A DNA stretch of 6,075 nucleotides from Clostridia bacterium (GTDB taxonomy: Bacteria; Bacillota; Clostridia; RGIG6154). Under the pieces are notes generated by a model. That model searched no databases. It was not told where the DNA came from and worked only from the letters and a program-made list of their open reading frames with translations. The position numbers and the translations under genes are program-made. Location of the stretch: assembly GCA_017523005.1 (NCBI GenBank), contig JAFWXG010000031.1, positions 1 through 6,075 on the forward strand. The letters are read 5' to 3'. Shown one piece after another: positions 6,012-6,075 of this stretch; position 1 is the stretch's first letter; every line of letters begins with the position of its first letter.

Positions 6012-6014
6012 TCT
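6012..6014 (-). promoter_or_regulatory. Probable T-box specifier codon AGA (arginine)
   Basis: AGA follows GAAC on the returning strand of stem I, the position of the specifier in many T-boxes, and is followed by a purine. The competing reading AAC (6017-6015, asparagine) fits less well: bacterial tRNA-Asn carries discriminator G, whereas TGGT in the T-box calls for A, which tRNA-Arg commonly has. The pairing strand of stem I is outside the window, so the call is tentative. Confidence 0.45.
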
Positions 6015-6075
6015 GTTCTTCCTCCCGGCTCAGAAGCTACAAACATAAAAGCCTTATCAATGGCTCGCACCAACC

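Larger units (their letters stand above)
5856..6075 (-). ncRNA. T-box riboswitch leader (5' end off window)
   Basis: This tRNA-sensing leader precedes the acyl-CoA synthetase fusion. The order in the transcript is typical. Distal stem I sequence GGTTGGTGCGAGCC runs 6075-6062. CTGAGCCGGG is the returning strand of stem I. GAAC-AGA (6018-6012) matches the usual GAAC-specifier layout. AGTAG (6003-5999) follows, then GTTAA (5978-5974) in the stem II region and a GCGT/ACGC hairpin (5966-5953). A GCAAAA/TTTTGC hairpin (5945-5930) precedes the T-box itself, GAGTGGTCCCGCGG (5924-5911). The antiterminator is fully drawn: TTGAG/CTCAA, the bulge TGGTCCC (5921-5915), then GCGGGTG/CACTCGT. Its 3' half is shared with the terminator. 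Uncharged tRNA would stabilise the antiterminator and allow expression. The variable T of TGGT predicts a tRNA with discriminator base A. The 5' half of stem I and the promoter lie beyond the right edge. Confidence 0.9.

Noticed and set aside
6015..6017. AAC as the T-box specifier (asparagine).
   Set aside because: Less typical spacing from the conserved GAAC context, and the TGGT bulge predicts discriminator A, whereas bacterial tRNA-Asn carries G. Not fully excluded without the missing strand of stem I.

Overview
The window reads as a low-GC, endospore-forming Bacillota chromosome segment, most likely from an anaerobic member of class Clostridia. The sporulation cluster spoIIGA-sigE-sigG, AT-rich codon use, strong AGGAG-type ribosome binding sites and a T-box riboswitch all point that way. 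The species cannot be named from the sequence alone.

Left third (1-1981, minus strand): the sporulation sigma cluster. Transcription runs leftward from spoIIGA (membrane aspartic protease that activates pro-sigma-E) through sigE (mother-cell sigma factor, made as a pro-protein) into sigG (forespore sigma factor), whose C-terminal part lies beyond the left edge. spoIIGA and sigE are separated by one base. sigG has a TTG start, a candidate promoter of sigma-F/sigma-G type overlapping the sigE stop, and an inverted repeat whose second arm touches its ribosome binding site. This suggests that readthrough transcripts from the spoIIG promoter are poorly translated, whereas forespore transcripts are not.

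Middle (1982-3532): a 126-base divergent promoter region. On the minus side is a candidate spoIIGA promoter with a perfect TTGACA -35, a 21-23 bp spacer and an overlapping Spo0A-box-like TGTCAAA. On the plus side is a near-consensus sigma-A promoter (TTGACT, 17 bp, TATAAT). The plus-strand promoter drives an Lrp/AsnC-family regulator and, 20 bases later, a cysteine synthase (O-acetylserine sulfhydrylase). A perfect 12-bp hairpin then closes this unit and can also terminate the convergent gene.

Right half (3533-6075, minus strand): a 762-residue protein built as XRE-type helix-turn-helix, then a cupin sensor domain, then a complete AMP-forming acyl-CoA synthetase of the medium-chain type. Its 5' leader holds a T-box riboswitch, truncated at the right edge, with T-box sequence, antiterminator and overlapping intrinsic terminator directly before the start codon. 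The best reading of the specifier is AGA (arginine). A T-box controlling a regulator-enzyme fusion of this kind is the most unusual thing here: uncharged tRNA would control synthesis of an acyl-activating enzyme that itself carries a DNA-binding and ligand-sensing module.

No mobile elements, CRISPR arrays, tRNA or rRNA genes were seen.
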